The notes beneath the pieces were generated by a model, which had not been told where the DNA came from, made no database searches, and worked only from the letters and a program-made list of their open reading frames with translations. 64,000 nucleotides of DNA, from contig PHEH01000001.1 of assembly GCA_002841155.1 (NCBI GenBank), positions 186,001-250,000 of the forward strand, given 5' to 3'. Origin of the DNA: Alphaproteobacteria bacterium HGW-Alphaproteobacteria-18 (GTDB taxonomy: Bacteria; Pseudomonadota; Alphaproteobacteria; Caulobacterales; Hyphomonadaceae). Position 1 is the first letter of the stretch; every line of letters begins with the position of its first letter. The translations under genes and the position numbers were made by a program. Positions 48,507 to 57,214 of the stretch are shown piece by piece.

Positions 48507-48536
48507 ACAAAAGTTGACGCATGTGTCAACTTTTGT
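48507..48536. promoter_or_regulatory. Perfect 12-bp inverted repeat before Rieske oxygenase
   Basis: ACAAAAGTTGAC at 48507-48518 and its exact complement at 48525-48536 flank GCATGT, whose central CATG is itself palindromic. The dyad ends 15 bases before the oxygenase ATG, next to its GGGGAGG ribosome-binding site. The GTTGAC...GTCAAC form resembles TetR/GntR-type operators; a translation-masking hairpin is an alternative. Confidence 0.65.
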
Positions 48537-48551
48537 GGGGAGGAAAAAACC

Positions 48552-49682
48552 ATGAATCAGACCGATGCCTGCCTGAGTGCAGAAACGATTGCCCGTGCGC
48601 GGGCGCCGCTCGCTCGGGCGTGGACGCTGCCGCCGGCGGCCTATACTTCGCCTGCGATCCACGCCCGCGAGGAAGAACGCATTTTCCGGCACAGCTGGTG
48701 GCCGCTCGCCAGGCTCGATCAGGTTGCCAGACCTGGGGATTTTATCTGCCTCGACATGGCCGGGCAGCCCGTCATGGTGGTGCATGGTCATGACGGTCAC
48801 GTCCGTGTGCTGTCGCGCGTCTGCCGTCACCGCGCCGCCCTGGTCGCGGAAGGGTCGGGTAACCGGAAACTCTTCACCTGCCCCTATCATTCCTGGAGTT
48901 ATGACACCGCCGGCGCGCTTGTGCGCGCCCCGCTGATGGAGGGGGCAGAGGGGTTTGACGAGAAGACCTGCCGCCTGCCGGAAATCCGCAGTGAGGTGTG
49001 GGAGGGGTTCATTCTGGCAAACCTTGACCCCGATGCCCCGGTCTTTGCCCCGCAGATCGAAACCTACACCCGCTACTATGAGAATTTCCGGCTCTCAGAC
49101 CTCGTGGTCGTCAGGACACTGGATTTCGAGCATGGCTGGAACTGGAAGGTGCTGGTCGAGAATTTCATGGAGGCCTACCACCATATCGGCGTCCACCCCG
49201 AGACATTCGAGCCTGCCTTTCACGCCCGCGATTCGCGCGTGCCGGAGCGTGACGGGCCGTGGTCGATCCTCCACATGCCCTCCGCCCATCCCGATGAGCC
49301 CTCGATCCTTCCGCCCCCTCCGGGACTGGAAGACTGGCAGGCGAAGGATCTCTTTGCCTCGGTTGTCTTTCCGCATTTCCTGCTCGGCATTCAGGGGGCT
49401 TCGGTGCTCTGGTATCAGCTCTTTCCGAAGGGAGTGGATCGCCTCAGCCTGAAGATCCACATCTGCCTGCCAGTCTGGATGAAGGAGGTGGAAGGCTTTG
49501 AAGAAATCGTCGAAGGCACGGCGCAGTTCGCCACGGCGATCCATATGGAAGACATTGCCGCCAATGACAGCGTCTGGGCGGGGCTCACGGCGCCGATGAC
49601 GGAGCAGGGGCGCCTTTCCCCGCTGGAAAAGTCGATCTGGCAGATGAACCAGTGGTGGCTGGATCAGATGACGGGAGCGTAA
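48552..49682 (+). CDS. Rieske-type ring-hydroxylating oxygenase alpha subunit
   Basis: A 376-residue Rieske non-haem iron oxygenase. C91-x-H93 and C110-x2-H113 (CRH and CPYH) bind the 2Fe-2S cluster; ENFMEAYHHIGVHPETF provides the two histidines of the mononuclear iron, with the carboxylate further on. ATG 48552 follows GGGGAGGAAAA. No beta subunit, ferredoxin or reductase gene is adjacent, so electron partners must be elsewhere. The substrate is unknown; the family includes aromatic and quaternary-amine oxygenases. Confidence 0.92.
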   Translation: MNQTDACLSAETIARARAPLARAWTLPPAAYTSPAIHAREEERIFRHSWWPLARLDQVARPGDFICLDMAGQPVMVVHGHDGHVRVLSRVCRHRAALVAEGSGNRKLFTCPYHSWSYDTAGALVRAPLMEGAEGFDEKTCRLPEIRSEVWEGFILANLDPDAPVFAPQIETYTRYYENFRLSDLVVVRTLDFEHGWNWKVLVENFMEAYHHIGVHPETFEPAFHARDSRVPERDGPWSILHMPSAHPDEPSILPPPPGLEDWQAKDLFASVVFPHFLLGIQGASVLWYQLFPKGVDRLSLKIHICLPVWMKEVEGFEEIVEGTAQFATAIHMEDIAANDSVWAGLTAPMTEQGRLSPLEKSIWQMNQWWLDQMTGA

Positions 49683-49747
49683 TGCAAGACCCCTTGGCGG
49701 GCGGCGCGGCGTGCCGCTAGAGATGGCAGGAAATCGGAGAGCCGCCC

Positions 49748-50884
49748 ATGCCAGAACTTGCCCGTAGAACTGTGCTTCTGGGAATGGGGGCCAGCGCGCT
49801 CGCAGCGTGCGTCAGCGCGCCGGCTGCCGTGCGGGTCACCCCGCCAGAGCGGCCCTTCCCGAAGGTGCTTTCTCTGCGCAACCGGATTACGCGCACCGTC
49901 GTCGGCCTGCGCCCTTATCGGCCGCAAGGCTTCCGGCTTGAGGCAGAACGTTTTGGCGAGAAGACAGTGATCCACAATTACGGTCATGGCGGTTGTGGAG
50001 TCACCTTGTCCTGGGGCACCTGTCAGCGCGCGGCCGTGATGGCGGGTGAGACAGGCCGGCAGGACGTGGCTATCCTCGGCGGTGGCGTGATGGGGCTGAC
50101 AAGCGCCCTGATCCTTGCCCGGCGCGGTCATGATGTGACGATCTATGCCGATGTGATGCACCCCAACACGACGTCCAATATCGCCGGCGCTCTCTGGCTG
50201 CCGTCCAGCCTCTACGACCGGGATGTGGCCAGCGAAGACTTCCTCCGTCTCAACTGGCAGGTCACGCGGGAGGCCCATCGCGGTTTCCTCCCCTATGTGA
50301 ACCGGCCGGGCTATGGCGTCAGCTGGGTGCGCCATTCGGAAGTGTCGAACCGTGTGCGCGACCCGCGCTGGTCGCTTCCGGGCGGAGATGATCTCTATCC
50401 GGGGCTGGACGTACGCACCACTGAAACGCGCTTCGGCTTTGCGTATGAGGAGCGGTTCCACACCCTGATGATTGACCCGGACTACTACCTCGACATGCTG
50501 ATGAAGGATGCCCAGCTGGCCGGGGCGAAGTTCGTCGCGCGCCGCTTTGAAACTCTGGACGAGGTACTTGCCCTTGCCCAGCCGGTTATCGTCAACTGCA
50601 CCGGGCTTGGCGCGGCAAAGCTGTTCGGGGACGAAACCCTGATGCCGATCCGGGGCCAGCTCAGCCATCTGCTGCCACAGCCGGAGATCGACTATTCCTA
50701 CACCGCGCCGGGGCAGGGCAGCGCGCTCTACATGTTCCCTCGCAAGACCGGCCTCATCCTCGGCGGCAGTCATGGTCGGGGGGATTATTCGATGGATGTC
50801 AGTGAGGAGGAGCTTACCCGGATGATCGACGGTCACGCGGCACTGGCAGAGCGCGCGGCATTTGCAACCCATTCGGCCGGATAG
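49748..50884 (+). CDS. Exported D-amino-acid-oxidase-like flavoprotein with permuted motifs
   Basis: A 378-residue FAD oxidoreductase. The N-terminus MPELARRTVLLGMGASALAA with AAC is a twin-arginine/lipoprotein-like export signal. VVGLRPYRPQGFRLE (51-65) and HNYGHGGCGVTLSWG (76-90), which in ordinary D-amino-acid oxidases are the C-terminal signature, come before the FAD Rossmann loop ILGGGVMGL (109-117), normally the N-terminus. The rest follows DAO order (TTSNIAGALW, LMIDPDYYLD, VNCTGLGA, PIRGQLSHL, LILGGSHGRGDYS) and stops where the moved segment would begin. Circular permutation explains this. Substrate unknown; a D-amino acid is likely. Confidence 0.85.
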   Translation: MPELARRTVLLGMGASALAACVSAPAAVRVTPPERPFPKVLSLRNRITRTVVGLRPYRPQGFRLEAERFGEKTVIHNYGHGGCGVTLSWGTCQRAAVMAGETGRQDVAILGGGVMGLTSALILARRGHDVTIYADVMHPNTTSNIAGALWLPSSLYDRDVASEDFLRLNWQVTREAHRGFLPYVNRPGYGVSWVRHSEVSNRVRDPRWSLPGGDDLYPGLDVRTTETRFGFAYEERFHTLMIDPDYYLDMLMKDAQLAGAKFVARRFETLDEVLALAQPVIVNCTGLGAAKLFGDETLMPIRGQLSHLLPQPEIDYSYTAPGQGSALYMFPRKTGLILGGSHGRGDYSMDVSEEELTRMIDGHAALAERAAFATHSAG

Positions 50885-51010
50885 CCAGGTCGGCCAGCGC
50901 AGCTCCCGGCCTTTAAACAGGGCCATTTCGGGGCAATTTTGCGGCAGACGAAACCCACGGCGAAGTGATGCGTTCGACACCAGCAAGTGACGCATTACAG
51001 GAGCCAAACC

Positions 51011-51643
51011 ATGCGAAACTCATTCATCGCCCTGATTCCCGCCGCGCTTATCGCCGGCGCTGCCTTCGCGCAGCAGGATATGCCGTCTGCCGATACGCCG
51101 CTGCCAGAGCAGGCTGAAGGTGAGGATGCGGCAGAAGCTGAAGAGGCTCCGCCACCACCGGAAGTGCAGACGACGGAAACCACGGGCACATGGACCCGCG
51201 CGACTGAAAGTGGCCGCGAGACAGTCACCTACACCTCCGATGAGGGCGAAGCGTTGTTTTCGGCAACCTGCATGACCGCTGACACTGAATTCGGCGACCG
51301 TATCGTGCAGATCAAGGCCGCATCGAGCGATGATACTGTCGGCGCCATCGACATCTTCACCTCGGCTGGAAATGCGCGTGTCCCAGCCGCGCCTGACATG
51401 ATGCCCGACACGGCTGCGGGTCTGGCCGATCCCGTCAGCCAGCCGACCTATGTGTTGGCATCCGGCGCGGGTGAAATACGCATCGCTTCGGGCACGCGCG
51501 GCATCATCTTTGAAACCGATCCGATGTTGAAAAGCCTGATCCGTGGCTGCCAGCCGGATTACTCGGCAAATCTGCCAGCCGCGGCAGAAGAAGAGGATGA
51601 AACCGAAGCCGAGCCGGTCGAGGAGACCGAAACCAGCAGCTGA
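51011..51643 (+). CDS. Secreted hypothetical protein with acidic tail
   Basis: A 210-residue protein that I do not recognise. ATG 51011 follows AGGAG and opens a signal peptide (MRNSFIALIPAALIAGAAFA). A Glu/Ala/Pro-rich linker (residues about 20-55) precedes a compact domain with two cysteines (SATCMTADT and RGCQPD), which could form a disulphide in the periplasm. The end is strongly acidic (EEEDETEAEPVEETETSS). It stands alone between the DAO-like gene and the converging DUF3089 gene. Confidence 0.8.
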   Translation: MRNSFIALIPAALIAGAAFAQQDMPSADTPLPEQAEGEDAAEAEEAPPPPEVQTTETTGTWTRATESGRETVTYTSDEGEALFSATCMTADTEFGDRIVQIKAASSDDTVGAIDIFTSAGNARVPAAPDMMPDTAAGLADPVSQPTYVLASGAGEIRIASGTRGIIFETDPMLKSLIRGCQPDYSANLPAAAEEEDETEAEPVEETETSS

Positions 51644-51715
51644 GGCACACTTGCGGCTGTCTGTACTCAGGCAGCCGCGCCGCCTGCCGTCAGAGATAGG
51701 GTTCCCGACAAGCCC

Positions 51716-52879
51716 TCACTGCGCGGCCTGCCAGCCCTCGGCCTGCAAGCGCGCAATCTCGACCAGATTGCCCATCGCAATATTCATATCCACGAGATGA
51801 AGGCCCCATTCAGCCAGCACATTCCCACCGATCACCACATCGCCGGGAATGGTGTCTGCGCGCGGGCCTTCTCCTGCTTGGACCGTCACGGCCAGCCAGT
51901 CATGTGTCGCGTTGCTGAGGCATTCACCTGAGAGCAGGCCGGGCAGCTTGACGAAAGGTGTCTCCACCGCTGCGCCATAGTCGGTCGGTGTATTGGTGCC
52001 GAAACTCTTGGCAGGCATGTAGGCGTCGAGTGTTTCGCCAGTTCCCGAGAGAGCTGCCGGGTTGGTGCAGATCGCCCGCGCTCCGGTGTCTGAAGCAATG
52101 GCGAAGCGAGAGCTTGCTGGGGGTTCGGCTGTTGCCCGGAAGGATTCATAGTTCACCAGACAGCCAGCTTGCCCGGCGGCCAGGCAGACTGGCATGCCCT
52201 TGAAAGCGCCGCTTGCATCTACATGCGCCGTAAAGCCAATCGAATGCACGCCGATGATCTGTGCCTGAACCGGTTTTCCAACGATCTCCTTCTCGAGGAG
52301 TTGCAGCACCATGTCGGCGCCCTGCGAATGGCCGACAAGCAGGATCCCGCGCCCCTGGTTCTCGGTAGTCAGATACTGGTTCCAGCTATCCATCACGTCT
52401 GCCCAGCGCATCTCCAGATCAGCGCTGGATTGTCCCGTGGTCACATAGGTCTGAAGGTCAAGGATCGTCCGCTGGCGATACATCGGCGCGAAGAGGCGGC
52501 ATTGCTGGCCATAGCGGGCAAACTGGTTGGCCGCCACACTGCGCTCCTCGGCACCGGGGATGAGATCGCTGTTGGGCGCCATGTCCAGAGAGACGGTCGG
52601 ATAGACATAGAAGCAGTCAAACGCCGGCTCCGCCGCTGGCGTAAAGGGTTCAAGTGTCGTCGTGCCATCCTCTGCAATGGCCGTGGCCGTCAGGTCCACC
52701 TTGCAGGCATCGTTCACGCTCTTGCCAGGATGGCAGAGCCAGGTGTCGAGGTCGGCATAATCGGTCCGCTCGAAGGCGGGGGGAGCCGGTGCCGTTTCAG
52801 GCTCGGCCGGGGCTGTGGAATTCTGGCCGCAGGCGGTCAGCAGGAACAGGCCCAGCAGGGCAGTCGACATGAGACGCAT
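51716..52879 (-). CDS. DUF3089 alpha/beta-hydrolase lipoprotein
   Basis: A 387-residue exported protein. MRLMSTALLGLFLLTAC is a lipoprotein signal with lipobox LTAC. FDCFYVYPTVS and the GHSQG nucleophile elbow in LVGHSQGADMVL identify the DUF3089 family, an alpha/beta-hydrolase-like group of unknown substrate. A Pro/Ala linker follows the lipidated cysteine. GGAGG lies just before ATG 52879. The 10-base-periodic repeat at 52911-52970 lies directly upstream. Confidence 0.88.
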   Translation of the reverse strand: MRLMSTALLGLFLLTACGQNSTAPAEPETAPAPPAFERTDYADLDTWLCHPGKSVNDACKVDLTATAIAEDGTTTLEPFTPAAEPAFDCFYVYPTVSLDMAPNSDLIPGAEERSVAANQFARYGQQCRLFAPMYRQRTILDLQTYVTTGQSSADLEMRWADVMDSWNQYLTTENQGRGILLVGHSQGADMVLQLLEKEIVGKPVQAQIIGVHSIGFTAHVDASGAFKGMPVCLAAGQAGCLVNYESFRATAEPPASSRFAIASDTGARAICTNPAALSGTGETLDAYMPAKSFGTNTPTDYGAAVETPFVKLPGLLSGECLSNATHDWLAVTVQAGEGPRADTIPGDVVIGGNVLAEWGLHLVDMNIAMGNLVEIARLQAEGWQAAQ

Positions 52880-52910
52880 GGTATCCTCCGAAATGTGTTC
52901 TGATGGCGCC

Positions 52911-52970
52911 CCGTGTGTCCCGAGGTGTCCTGAAGTGTCTCAAACTGTCCCGGTTTGTCCCGGTCTGTCA
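52911..52970. repeat. Six 10-base units with core TGTCC
   Basis: Six consecutive 10-base blocks each end in TGTCC or a one-base variant (TGTCT, TGTCA): the first is CCGTGTGTCC, the fourth CAAACTGTCC, the fifth CGGTTTGTCC. The period equals about one helical turn. It fills the gap between the DUF3089 start and the deaminase stop. Three similar units occur at 23631-23660 inside cbiB. Confidence 0.7.
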
Positions 52971-53984
52971 CGCAATTGCGCGCTGAATGTCCTGCAAATG
53001 CGCCTGTTTGGCCGCCTCTGGCAGGAAACTGCCCACGAAGCTGTTTTTGGCAAGCTGAACAATCTGATCATCCGACAGGCCGAGTGCCTGTGAAACCTGC
53101 TCATAGTTCCGGCCGATATAGCCGCCGAAATAGGCCGGATCGTCAGAATTCACGGTGACCAGAAGTCCCTGCTCCAGCTGGGCTTTTACCGGGCTCTTTT
53201 TCAGATCGTCGATGACGCAGAGTGAGAGGTTTGAAAGCGGGCAATTGGTCAGCGGAACCTGCATCTCGCGCAGAATGCTAATCAATTCAGGGTCTTCCAT
53301 CGACCGGTTGCCGTGGTCGATCCGGTCTACCCCGATGTCCAGCAGCGCCTCCCGCACATAGGAAGGCGGGCCTTCTTCGCCAGCATGCATGCAGAGCTTG
53401 AAGCCCATCTCCCGGCAGCGCTGATAGAGGCGCTCAAACTTCAGCGGCGGATGGCCAACTTCAGAAGAATCAAGGCCAACGCCAATGAACTTGTCATGCC
53501 AGGGCTCGGACTCCACCAGCAGATCAAACCCATCTTCCTCGGAAAGATGGCGCAGGAAGCTCAGGATGAGATAGCCGCTAATGCCCAGTTCCTGCTCACC
53601 TTTTTTGATGGCGGCGAGAATACCGTCTGTGACCACGCCAAACGGCACGCCGCGCTCGGTGTGTGCCTGGGGATCGTAGAACATCTCGACATGGCGGACA
53701 TTGTCCGCCTTGGCGCGCTGAAGGTAGGCCCAGGTCAGATCGAAGAAATCTTCCTCGGTGCGCAGCACCTGCATGCCTTGGTAATAGAGGTCCAGGAATT
53801 CCTGGAGATTGCTGAAATCATAGGCAGCGCGGGCGTCTTCCAGCGTCTTGAAGGGCAGGTCGATCCTGTTGCGCTCAGCCAGTGCGAGCATCAGCTCCGG
53901 CTCGAAGCTGCCTTCGATATGCAGGTGAAGCTCAGCCTTAGGCAGGCGGCGGATCAGGTCCGTCTGGCTGCCCGGCCCGCTCAT
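52968..53984 (-). CDS. Adenine/adenosine deaminase
   Basis: A 338-residue zinc amidohydrolase. [13 protein letters not shown] has the first zinc histidines, MHAGEEG holds the third histidine and catalytic glutamate, DRIDHGNRS and [12 protein letters not shown] the last ligands. [14 protein letters not shown] resembles the bacterial adenine-deaminase branch, so adenine is as likely a substrate as adenosine. It starts inside the purQ stop (ATGA), which fits purine salvage. Confidence 0.92.
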   Translation of the reverse strand: MSGPGSQTDLIRRLPKAELHLHIEGSFEPELMLALAERNRIDLPFKTLEDARAAYDFSNLQEFLDLYYQGMQVLRTEEDFFDLTWAYLQRAKADNVRHVEMFYDPQAHTERGVPFGVVTDGILAAIKKGEQELGISGYLILSFLRHLSEEDGFDLLVESEPWHDKFIGVGLDSSEVGHPPLKFERLYQRCREMGFKLCMHAGEEGPPSYVREALLDIGVDRIDHGNRSMEDPELISILREMQVPLTNCPLSNLSLCVIDDLKKSPVKAQLEQGLLVTVNSDDPAYFGGYIGRNYEQVSQALGLSDDQIVQLAKNSFVGSFLPEAAKQAHLQDIQRAIA

Positions 53985-54649
53985 GCCGCCGCCATCAGGC
54001 TCTTGAACAGCGCCGCCCCGTCCGAGCCGCCTTCTGATGTGCCGACAGCACGTTCAGGGTGGGGCATCATGCCGAGGACGCGGCCATTCTCCGAGAGGAT
54101 GCCGGCGATGTCCCGCGCGGCGCCATTGGGGTTTTCGCCGCTGGTATAGCGGAAGGCCACGCGGCCTTCGCCTTCCAGCCGGTCGAGGGTCGCAGCATCG
54201 GCGTAGTAGTTGCCGTCATGATGGGCGATCGGGATCACGACTTCGCTGCCGCCGGTATAGGCGCTGGTGAAGGCGGTGTTGCTGCTCTCCACTTTCAGCT
54301 TCTGAGGCCGGCAGACGAAATGCAGCGAGGCATTGCGCATCAGCGCGCCGGGCAGGAGGCCGGTTTCGGTGAGGATCTGGAAGCCGTTGCAAACGCCGAG
54401 CACATAGCCGCCGCGGTCCGCATGGGCTTTGAGCTGGGAAATGATCGGCGAATTGCCCGCCATGGCGCCGCAACGCAGATAATCACCGTAGGAAAAGCCG
54501 CCGGGCACCATCACGAGGTCGGTTCCGGCGGGGATTTCCCCATCCTTGTGCCAGACCATGGCCGGGGCCTTGCCGGTCAGCTTTTTCAACGCGTCATGCG
54601 CGTCACGATCACAATTCGAGCCGGGGAAGACGATAACAGCGGATTTCAT
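53981..54649 (-). CDS. purQ: Phosphoribosylformylglycinamidine synthase subunit PurQ
   Basis: A 222-residue glutaminase subunit supplying ammonia to Pur[21 protein letters not shown] is the family start, [20 protein letters not shown] contains the nucleophilic cysteine, and [10 protein letters not shown] the catalytic histidine/glutamate. The first gene of a purQ-deaminase pair on the minus strand. purS, which usually lies directly upstream, is absent here: the next 160 bases are non-coding. Confidence 0.96.
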   Translation of the reverse strand: MKSAVIVFPGSNCDRDAHDALKKLTGKAPAMVWHKDGEIPAGTDLVMVPGGFSYGDYLRCGAMAGNSPIISQLKAHADRGGYVLGVCNGFQILTETGLLPGALMRNASLHFVCRPQKLKVESSNTAFTSAYTGGSEVVIPIAHHDGNYYADAATLDRLEGEGRVAFRYTSGENPNGAARDIAGILSENGRVLGMMPHPERAVGTSEGGSDGAALFKSLMAAA

Positions 54650-54811
54650 GCGGGCTCTTTAGCAAAGAGTCGGCCCGTTTGGAAACTGGAATGACGCGTG
54701 AGCCGCAGTGAGGCATTTCAGCCACATAACTCATTGAACGCAAAGAATAAGGCTTGTCGCTTACCCGGCGAAGCGCCATCTTCACATCACCATTAACGGG
54801 AGACTGAGACG

Positions 54812-54964
54812 ATGAAAAAAGTGATTGCTGCCCTCTTTGCAGTTGCCGCACTGCCGATGCTGACCGCTTGCAACACGATTGAAGGCGTTGGCAAGGACGT
54901 GAAGGCTGGCGGCAAGGCTGTCGAAGAGACCGCTGTAGAAGTCAAAGAAGAAATCACGAAGTAA
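54812..54964 (+). CDS. Entericidin-like small lipoprotein, 1
   Basis: A 50-residue protein too short for most gene callers. MKKVIAALFAVAALPML then TAC is a lipoprotein signal with the lipidated cysteine at residue 20; NTIEGVGKDVKAGGKAVEE is the EcnA/EcnB family signature, followed by a lysine/glutamate-rich end. GGGAG lies upstream. Entericidins are small cell-envelope lipoproteins first described as a toxin/antidote pair in enterobacteria; in alphaproteobacteria their role is not settled. Confidence 0.9.
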   Translation: MKKVIAALFAVAALPMLTACNTIEGVGKDVKAGGKAVEETAVEVKEEITK

Positions 54965-55007
54965 GCTCTCCAGCAGGCGGCGAGGCGGATTGTCTCGCCA
55001 CCTGTTT

Positions 55008-55349
55008 CTACTTGCCCTGGAAGATGAACCAGGCGCCCAGCGCAATCAGGCCGAACCCGACAGCATGGTTCCAGCCGAGCGGCTCCTTGAGCACCCACAC
55101 CGAAAATCCAGCAAACACGATCAGGGTGATAACCTCCTGAATCGTCTTGAGTTCTGCCGCTGAATAGACCGAATGTCCCCAGCGATTGGCGGGCACAGCG
55201 AAGATGTATTCAATCAGCGCAATGCCCCAACTGGCCAGGATCACCAGTATCAAGGGAGCCGCCTTGAACTTGAGGTGGCCATACCAGGCCATCGTCATGA
55301 AGAGGTTGGAAATCGACAGCAGCACAATCGGCAGAACATGCGGCGGCAT
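55008..55349 (-). CDS. DUF486 (DMT-like) small membrane protein
   Basis: A 113-residue inner-membrane protein with four hydrophobic helices. AWYGHLKF, ASWGIALIEYIFAVPANRWG and LKTIQEVITLIVFAGFSVWV match the DUF486 family, related to small multidrug/DMT transporters. ATG 55349 has GGAG seven bases ahead; the open frame to 55520 shadows the entericidin-like gene. Transported compound unknown. Confidence 0.92.
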   Translation of the reverse strand: MPPHVLPIVLLSISNLFMTMAWYGHLKFKAAPLILVILASWGIALIEYIFAVPANRWGHSVYSAAELKTIQEVITLIVFAGFSVWVLKEPLGWNHAVGFGLIALGAWFIFQGK

Positions 55350-55455
55350 GAAGGGGCTCCTGAAAAGACGGGCGCGTTGTGAGGGAATCGGCCAGATATG
55401 GCCGCATTTCCGGGAAACTATGCCGGATGGGTGATGGACAAAAGGAGGCCCAACC

Positions 55456-55704
55456 ATGACGAGAGCCGCGATGATAACCTGCTTGTTTGGCGCGATGGCC
55501 GCCCTGACTGGCTGCAACACGGTTGTAGGTGCGGGACGGGATGTTCAGGCAGTCGGTGGGGGCATCAGCCATGTTGCCCGGGAAGTGAACAATGAAGTGT
55601 TCGGCGGGTACGGCACCTGGAATGAGGGCGTCGCGACGGCGGGAGAGCCCTGCGATCCCAATGGCGAAGAGCTGAAAGGTGCCAGCGGTCTGCCGCCTTG
55701 CTGA
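55456..55704 (+). CDS. Entericidin-like small lipoprotein, 2
   Basis: An 82-residue lipoprotein. A near-perfect ribosome-binding site AAAGGAGG precedes ATG 55456. MTRAAMITCLFGAMAALTGC is the signal with the lipidated cysteine at residue 20, and NTVVGAGRDVQAVGGGISH is the entericidin signature. A 35-residue tail with WNEGVATAG and two more cysteines is longer than in classical entericidins. It shares the signature with the 54812 gene, so the two are diverged paralogues around the DUF486 gene. Confidence 0.85.
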   Translation: MTRAAMITCLFGAMAALTGCNTVVGAGRDVQAVGGGISHVAREVNNEVFGGYGTWNEGVATAGEPCDPNGEELKGASGLPPC

Positions 55705-55720
55705 CGGCAGTGGGGGCGCC

Positions 55721-56497
55721 CTAGTCCTCGAATACTGCAATCATGGGCACATGGTCGGATGGCTTGTCCATTGCGCGGGCCTTCCGAAAGATTTCGCAGC
55801 CTGTGAGCCGGTCCGTCATGCGGGGGCAGGCGAGGATATGGTCGATGCGGATGCCGTGATCCTTCTGGAAAGCGCCGCCCTGATAGTCCCAGAAGGTGTA
55901 CTGATGGGCGCGGCCATCGCAGGCCTCAAAGGCATCGGTGAGGCCTAGATGCTTCAGCTGGCGCCAGGCGGCGCGTGTTTCAGGCAGGCCAAGGGCGTCT
56001 GTGTTCCAGACCGTGTCGTCCCAGCAGTCTTCGGCGGCGGGAATGGCGTTATAGTCGCCGCAGAGGACAAAGGGTTCCTCCGCCTTCAGCAGGCTGCGGG
56101 CGTGGTCTTCGAGGGCGGCGACCCATTCCAGCTTGTAGTCATATTTCGGCCCCGGCGCGGGATTGCCGTTGGGCAGGTAGAGCCCGCCGACGCGGACGGG
56201 CCGCTCTGCCAGAACGGTCGCCTCAATATAGCGGGCCTGGTCGTCCTTCAGGGTCGACATCTCCCGCGTGATATCCTGTAGCGGGAATTTCGAGAGCAGG
56301 GCGACGCCATTATAGCTTTTCTGGCCATGAACGGCGCAGTTCCAGCCCATTTCCTCGATTTCGAGATAGGGAAAGGCGTCCGTCTCGCATTTGAGTTCCT
56401 GCAGGCAGACCACGTCTGCATTGATATCTTGCAGCACCTGCAAAACAGTCGGCAGGCGGGCCTTCATCGAATTGACATTCCATGTCGCTATACGCAT
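55721..56497 (-). CDS. xth: Exodeoxyribonuclease III
   Basis: A 258-residue AP endonuclease/exonuclease III for base-excision repair. MRIATWNVNSMKARLP opens the family, CLQELKCET has the metal-binding glutamate, CGDYNAIP the central motif, and KPSDHVPMIAVFE the terminal Asp-His pair. ATG 56497 follows AGAGG; the frame to 56527 adds ten unneeded residues. Divergent from tatA. Confidence 0.95.
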   Translation of the reverse strand: MRIATWNVNSMKARLPTVLQVLQDINADVVCLQELKCETDAFPYLEIEEMGWNCAVHGQKSYNGVALLSKFPLQDITREMSTLKDDQARYIEATVLAERPVRVGGLYLPNGNPAPGPKYDYKLEWVAALEDHARSLLKAEEPFVLCGDYNAIPAAEDCWDDTVWNTDALGLPETRAAWRQLKHLGLTDAFEACDGRAHQYTFWDYQGGAFQKDHGIRIDHILACPRMTDRLTGCEIFRKARAMDKPSDHVPMIAVFED

Positions 56498-56580
56498 GCG
56501 GTAACCTCTTAAGCAGCTTCGCGCCATTGTTCCAGCAGCGGTCGGGCTCTATACTCAAACAAACCTGAGGAGTCGCGTTC

Positions 56581-56793
56581 ATGGCGCCAAGCTGGATACA
56601 AATTGCGATCGTGGTCGTCATCGCCTTGCTGTTGTTCGGCGGGCGCGGGCGGATTTCCTCTATCATGGGCGATATGGCCAAGGGCATTGGCGCCTTCCGG
56701 AAGGGCCTCAAAGAAGAAGAGACCAAGCCGGTTGTGAAAGAAGACCTGATGGATATTACGCCCAAGAAGGACGAGACGAAAACGTCGTCCTGA
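56581..56793 (+). CDS. tatA: Twin-arginine translocase subunit TatA
   Basis: A 70-residue protein: one N-terminal transmembrane helix ([17 protein letters not shown]), a short hinge, the amphipathic helix around [13 protein letters not shown] and a charged tail. It oligomerises to form the Tat conduit. First gene of tatABC; GAGGAG precedes the ATG. Tat substrates in this window probably include the PLP enzyme at 3554 and the flavoprotein at 49748. Confidence 0.95.
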   Translation: MAPSWIQIAIVVVIALLLFGGRGRISSIMGDMAKGIGAFRKGLKEEETKPVVKEDLMDITPKKDETKTSS

Positions 56794-56818
56794 TGACTGA
56801 AGCGGAGGGCGCATAGCC

Positions 56819-57214
56819 ATGCTGCCCGGCATCGGGTTTTCCGAATTATTACTGCTTGGCCTTGCGGCCCTCATCATCATTGGTCCCAAGGATCTGCCGA
56901 TGATGATGCGCAAGCTTGGCCAACTCATGGGCAAAGGCCGGCGAATGGCGCGTGAGTTCCAATCCGCGTTTGACGACATTGCCCGACAGAGCGAGCTGGA
57001 CGAACTCAAGAAGGAAATCCAGGAGCTTCGCAAATCCAACACCCTCACCTCGGCGCAGGAAGAACTTGCGGCGTATGAGGCGGATGTGAACTCGGCCATC
57101 ATGCGCCAGCCAGCTCCCTCGCCATCGCCTCCCGCCGCAGCGGTTGAGCCTCCAGACGCCAAGCCTGACGATACGACGGCCTCTCCCACCTCAGCGAAAG
57201 GGGACCCGGCATGA
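56819..57214 (+). CDS. tatB: Twin-arginine translocase subunit TatB
   Basis: A 131-residue TatB. MLPGIGFSELLLLGLAALII followed by GPKDLPMMMRKLGQ is the family N-terminus with the conserved glutamate and Gly-Pro hinge; a long amphipathic/coiled region and a Pro/Ala-rich tail follow. It forms the signal-peptide receptor with TatC, whose start overlaps its stop (ATGA). Confidence 0.95.
   Translation: MLPGIGFSELLLLGLAALIIIGPKDLPMMMRKLGQLMGKGRRMAREFQSAFDDIARQSELDELKKEIQELRKSNTLTSAQEELAAYEADVNSAIMRQPAPSPSPPAAAVEPPDAKPDDTTASPTSAKGDPA

Noticed and set aside
49664..51007. 447-residue open frame antisense to the DAO-like gene
   Set aside because: No recognisable family features, while the plus strand has an ordered flavoprotein.
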